Origin: Bathymodiolus brooksi
Lineage: Eukaryota > Mollusca > Bivalvia > Mytilida > Modiolidae
Length of the DNA: 64,000 nucleotides
Reading direction: 5' to 3'
Assembly: GCA_963680875.1 (NCBI GenBank)
Contig: OY804580.1
Coordinates: 95,013,353-95,077,352, forward strand
Below, piece after piece: positions 62,990-64,000 of the stretch. Both the position numbers and the translations under genes were made by a program. The notes beneath the pieces are model-generated. The model did no database searches. It worked only from the letters and a program-made list of their open reading frames with translations, and was not told where the DNA came from. The first letter of the stretch is position 1, and each line of letters opens with the position of its first letter.

Positions 62990-64000
62990 GACAGATACGT
63001 ATGTTGTTATCTATACTGATATATGATGTGTTAGTCCCTAGACAGATACATGTCTTGTTTTCTATACTGATATCAGATGTGCTAGCTGCTTGACATATAC
63101 GTATTTTGCTATCTATGCTGATATCAGATGTGTTAACTACTTGACATATACCTGTCTTGTTTTTTATTCTGATAGTGTTAGCCTCTTGGTAGATACGTGC
63201 CTTATTTTCTCTACTAATATCAGATGTTTTAGCTGCTTGACAGATACTTATCTTGTTTTCTATGTTGATATCAGATGTGTTAGCCGCTTGGTAGATACGT
63301 GTCTTGCTTTATATACTGATATCAGATGCGTTAGCTGATTGACAGGTACGTATCTTGTTATCTATACTGATATCTGATGTGGTAGCCGCTTGACAGATAC
63401 GTGTCTTGTTATTTATACTGATGTATGATGTGATAGCCGCTTGACAGACACGTATCTTGTTTTCTATGCTGATATCAGGTGTGTTCGCGGCTTGGTAGAT
63501 ATGTGTTTTGTTTTCTATACTGACATCAGATGTGTTAGCTGCTTGACAGATACGTATCTTGTTATCTATGCTGATATCAGATGTGTTAGCCGCTTGGTAG
63601 ATATATGTTTTGTTTTCTATACTGCTATCAGATGTGTTAGCTGCTTGACAGATACGTTTCTTGTTTTCTATACTGATATCAGGTGTGTTCGCCGCTTGGT
63701 AGATATGCGTTTTGTTTTCTATACTGATATCAGATGTGTTAGACGCTTGGTAGATATGTGTTTTGTTTTCTATACTGATATCAGAGGTGTTAGCTGCTTG
63801 ACAGGTACGCATCTTGTTATCTATGATGATATATGATGTGCTAGCTGCTTGACAGATACGTATTTTGTTATCTATGCTGATATCAGATGTTTTAGCTGCT
63901 TGACATATAACTGTCTTGTTTATCTATACTGATATCAAATGTGTTAGCTGCCTGACAGATACGCATCTTGTTATCTATACTGATATATGATGTGTTAGCT

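Larger units (their letters stand above)
26725..63185. repeat. Array zone marked by 45-bp units
   Basis: Units in which TCAGAT is deleted, giving CTGATAGTGTTAGCC, first appear near 26731. They recur near 28305, 29009, 30689, 31740, 33577, 34539, 35698, 37017, 37725, 38788, 41377, 42288, 43247, 46098, 46806, 47967, 48420 and on to about 63170. They usually follow CTTGTTTTTTTATG and precede TTAGCCTCTTG. I found none left of 26.7 kb. Confidence 0.75.
17531..64000. repeat. 51-bp satellite array, ~46.5 kb, continuing past the window edge
   Basis: One monomer is repeated head to tail with no interruption from about 17531 to the last base, roughly 900 copies. In register from CTGATATCAGATGTGTTAGC, then TGCTTGACAGATACGTATCT, then TGTTTTCTATA, the unit is 51 bp. 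Common variants include GCTTGGTAG for GCTTGACAG, GATATATGATGTGCTAGC for GATATCAGATGTGTTAGC, ATCTAT or AACTAT for TTCTAT, and CCTGTC or ATGTC for CGTATC. A few units are 45, 49 or 50 bp. Each typical unit has two perfect palindromes, CTGATATCAG and AGATACGTATCT. No spacer-like unique sequences occur, so it is not CRISPR. Numerous open frames on both strands are a by-product of the 3-divisible unit. Function is unknown; satellite DNA is the conservative call. Confidence 0.97.

Noticed and set aside
17531..64000. More than a hundred open frames of 60-313 codons in the array as genes
   Set aside because: They are translations of one 51-bp satellite. Most plus-strand frames open at TTG, several minus-strand ones at GTG, and frames are broken by stops and frameshifts at irregular places. 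No signal peptide, unique ends or splice context is seen.
17531..64000. CRISPR array
   Set aside because: The repeats are contiguous 51-bp monomers without unique spacers, and the context is eukaryotic.
17531..64000. Centromere with CENP-B box
   Set aside because: I looked for the TTCG....A..CGGG pattern in the monomer and did not find it. Centromeric function cannot be judged from sequence alone.

Overview
The window looks like a eukaryotic, AT-rich, repeat-dominated stretch of an invertebrate genome, most likely a mollusc and plausibly a bivalve. That inference rests on the dispersed repeats: tRNA-headed SINEs ending in GGCGTTAAACACC plus an (ATCAA)n-like tail, a dispersed repeat ending in a GCTCAC...GGTGAG hairpin, and non-LTR retrotransposon ends of a type common in molluscs. 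No intact host gene, rRNA or tRNA gene was found. Every recognisable protein-coding stretch is a broken or truncated mobile-element or multicopy-family fragment.

Layout. (1) 1-783: a frameshifted C-terminal fragment of a multicopy invertebrate protein family ending in a cysteine-rich CXC-like domain. (2) 1.8-4.6 kb: a small 70-bp tandem repeat, then two non-LTR retrotransposon 3' fragments arranged tail to tail. (3) 5.3-7.5 kb: a hAT-like inverted-repeat pair, a SINE with target-site duplication, and a mollusc-type dispersed repeat. (4) 8,532-15,152: a candidate unclassified DNA element of about 6.6 kb with about 503-bp terminal inverted repeats, CACTGTCG termini and a 5-bp flanking direct repeat AACAT. 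Inside are a SINE, a decayed C2H2 zinc-finger coding remnant, a LINE 3' fragment and two related hairpins, but no transposase I can recognise. (5) 15.2-17.5 kb: two copies of a decayed MULE (Mutator-like) transposase. One is interrupted by two SINEs, and the other preserves both empty sites.

(6) 17,531 to the right edge: about 46.5 kb of one uninterrupted 51-bp satellite, roughly 900 units, not ended at 64,000. Each unit carries two perfect short palindromes (CTGATATCAG and AGATACGTATCT). Because 51 is 17 codons, the array is partly open in one frame on each strand, which gives many spurious repetitive ORFs. I treat these as satellite, not genes. Two unit-length variants divide the array: 49-bp units occur only at about 18.8-25.4 kb, and 45-bp units only from about 26.7 kb rightwards. 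The right half is a mosaic of higher-order duplications, including a near-perfect 2,282-bp tandem duplication, a 2,834-bp one, and a block of about 7 kb repeated about 15.4-15.6 kb away. This implies recent unequal exchange concentrated on the right.

The most interesting items are the long-TIR element, the zoned 51-bp satellite abutting a MULE 5' end, and the filled/empty SINE site pair. Family names come from motif recognition only; no database search was possible.
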